From Methanobacteriota archaeon (GTDB lineage: Archaea; Thermoplasmatota; Thermoplasmata; RBG-16-68-12), in contig VBMM01000071.1 in NCBI GenBank assembly GCA_005878415.1, positions 1-6,135 of the forward strand: a stretch of DNA of 6,135 nt. The letters run 5' to 3'. Shown here in pieces: positions 5,852 through 6,135 of the stretch (positions within the stretch are counted from its first letter, which is position 1; each line of letters begins with the position of its first letter). The notes beneath the pieces are model-generated. The model did not search any database. It was not told the DNA's origin and saw only the letters and a program-made list of their open reading frames with translations. Position numbers and translations under genes: made by a program.

Positions 5852-6135
5852 ATGGACGGCACCGCGATGGAATCGAGGCCGGACTCGGGCCGCCGGGACG
5901 ACGCCCTTCGGGACGTGACCCATGTCTTCCTCGATGTCGGCGGGACTCTCCTCTACTCGGATCCCTCGGCGACGGACATCTTCCATCGCGTGCTCGCGAC
6001 CCGCGGCCACCTCATGGATCGCGAGCGGATCGCGCGTCTCCTTCGGACGCCGGAGACGATCGTGACGCTGATCCGCCCGTTCCCATCGGGGAAGGAAGGC
6101 ACGTTCTTCCGAGAGGTGAACGCCCGGGTGATCGA
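5852..6135 (+). CDS. HAD-superfamily hydrolase, N-terminal part, 3' end outside the window
   Basis: Open from the ATG at 5852 to the right edge, 94 codons with no stop. HAD motif I is clear: VFLDVGGTLLYSD, with the predicted nucleophile D28 and the DxGGT form in which the usual second aspartate is glycine. The following helical residues (ATDIFHRVLATRGHLMDRERI) look like the start of a C1-type cap, as in the haloacid dehalogenase/REG-2-like branch. Motifs II-IV lie beyond the window, so the substrate and even phosphatase activity cannot be assigned. The start is open: ATG 5867 and GTG 5915 (giving MTHVFLDVGG) are in frame, and the first 21 residues look like a non-conserved, charged leader. 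The gene is divergent from mptD by 69 bp. Confidence 0.82.
   Translation, partial: MDGTAMESRPDSGRRDDALRDVTHVFLDVGGTLLYSDPSATDIFHRVLATRGHLMDRERIARLLRTPETIVTLIRPFPSGKEGTFFREVNARVI

Noticed and set aside
4962..5852. Minus-strand frame of 296 codons across mptD and the permease start
   Set aside because: Arg-rich shadow of two genes with family motifs in other frames.
5783..6010. N-terminal extension of mptD to an upstream start at 6010
   Set aside because: It would run antisense through the HAD gene, adds no conserved sequence, and the ATG at 5782 has a good ribosome binding site.
1..6135. tRNA or rRNA genes, CRISPR arrays, insertion sequences, attachment sites
   Set aside because: No cloverleaf, repeat-spacer pattern, transposase or long repeat was seen; nearly all of the window is accounted for by coding sequence.

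Overview
This 6.1 kb GC-rich window looks archaeal. Three of its genes belong to families that are typical of Archaea or shared mainly by Archaea and eukaryotes: a Trm1-type tRNA guanine-26 dimethyltransferase, a THEP1-type P-loop NTPase, and a COG2098/MptD-type dihydroneopterin aldolase. The base composition, the tight packing, and a membrane protein plus zinc-ribbon protein resembling those in uncultured Euryarchaeota suggest a high-GC Thermoplasmatota-like lineage. The phylum is an inference; only the domain Archaea is well supported.

Layout: (1) 1-824, plus strand: the 3' part of a multi-pass membrane protein (DUF6159-like), which enters from the left edge. (2) 2487-787, minus strand: a two-gene unit, THEP1 NTPase then Trm1, separated by 39 bp. 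The end of Trm1 overlaps the end of the membrane-protein gene by 38 bp. (3) About 2488-2596: a short divergent promoter region with the clearest AT-rich patch of the window. (4) 2597-3031, plus strand: a small two-helix membrane protein ending in a four-cysteine zinc ribbon. (5) 5782-3038, minus strand: a second unit, MptD followed 27 bp later by a large APC-family amino-acid permease with two C-terminal universal stress protein (USP) domains. The permease ends 6 bp from the zinc-ribbon gene. (6) 5783-5851: a 69-bp divergent gap. (7) 5852 to the right edge, plus strand: the start of a HAD-superfamily hydrolase.

The parts map to RNA modification (Trm1), nucleotide hydrolysis of uncertain role (THEP1), pterin cofactor synthesis (MptD) and regulated solute uptake (permease-USP). 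There is no mobile element, CRISPR array, tRNA or rRNA that I can see, and no gene-free stretch over about 100 bp.

I did not find a clear new defence or mobile system. The points most worth a second look are: a Trm1 that has lost the usual zinc-binding cysteines; the permease whose second USP domain has lost its nucleotide-binding motif; a HAD hydrolase divergent from mptD, where the pathway's phosphatase step has no assigned archaeal gene; and AT-rich hexamers about 28 nt upstream of GTG starts, compatible with leaderless internal promoters.
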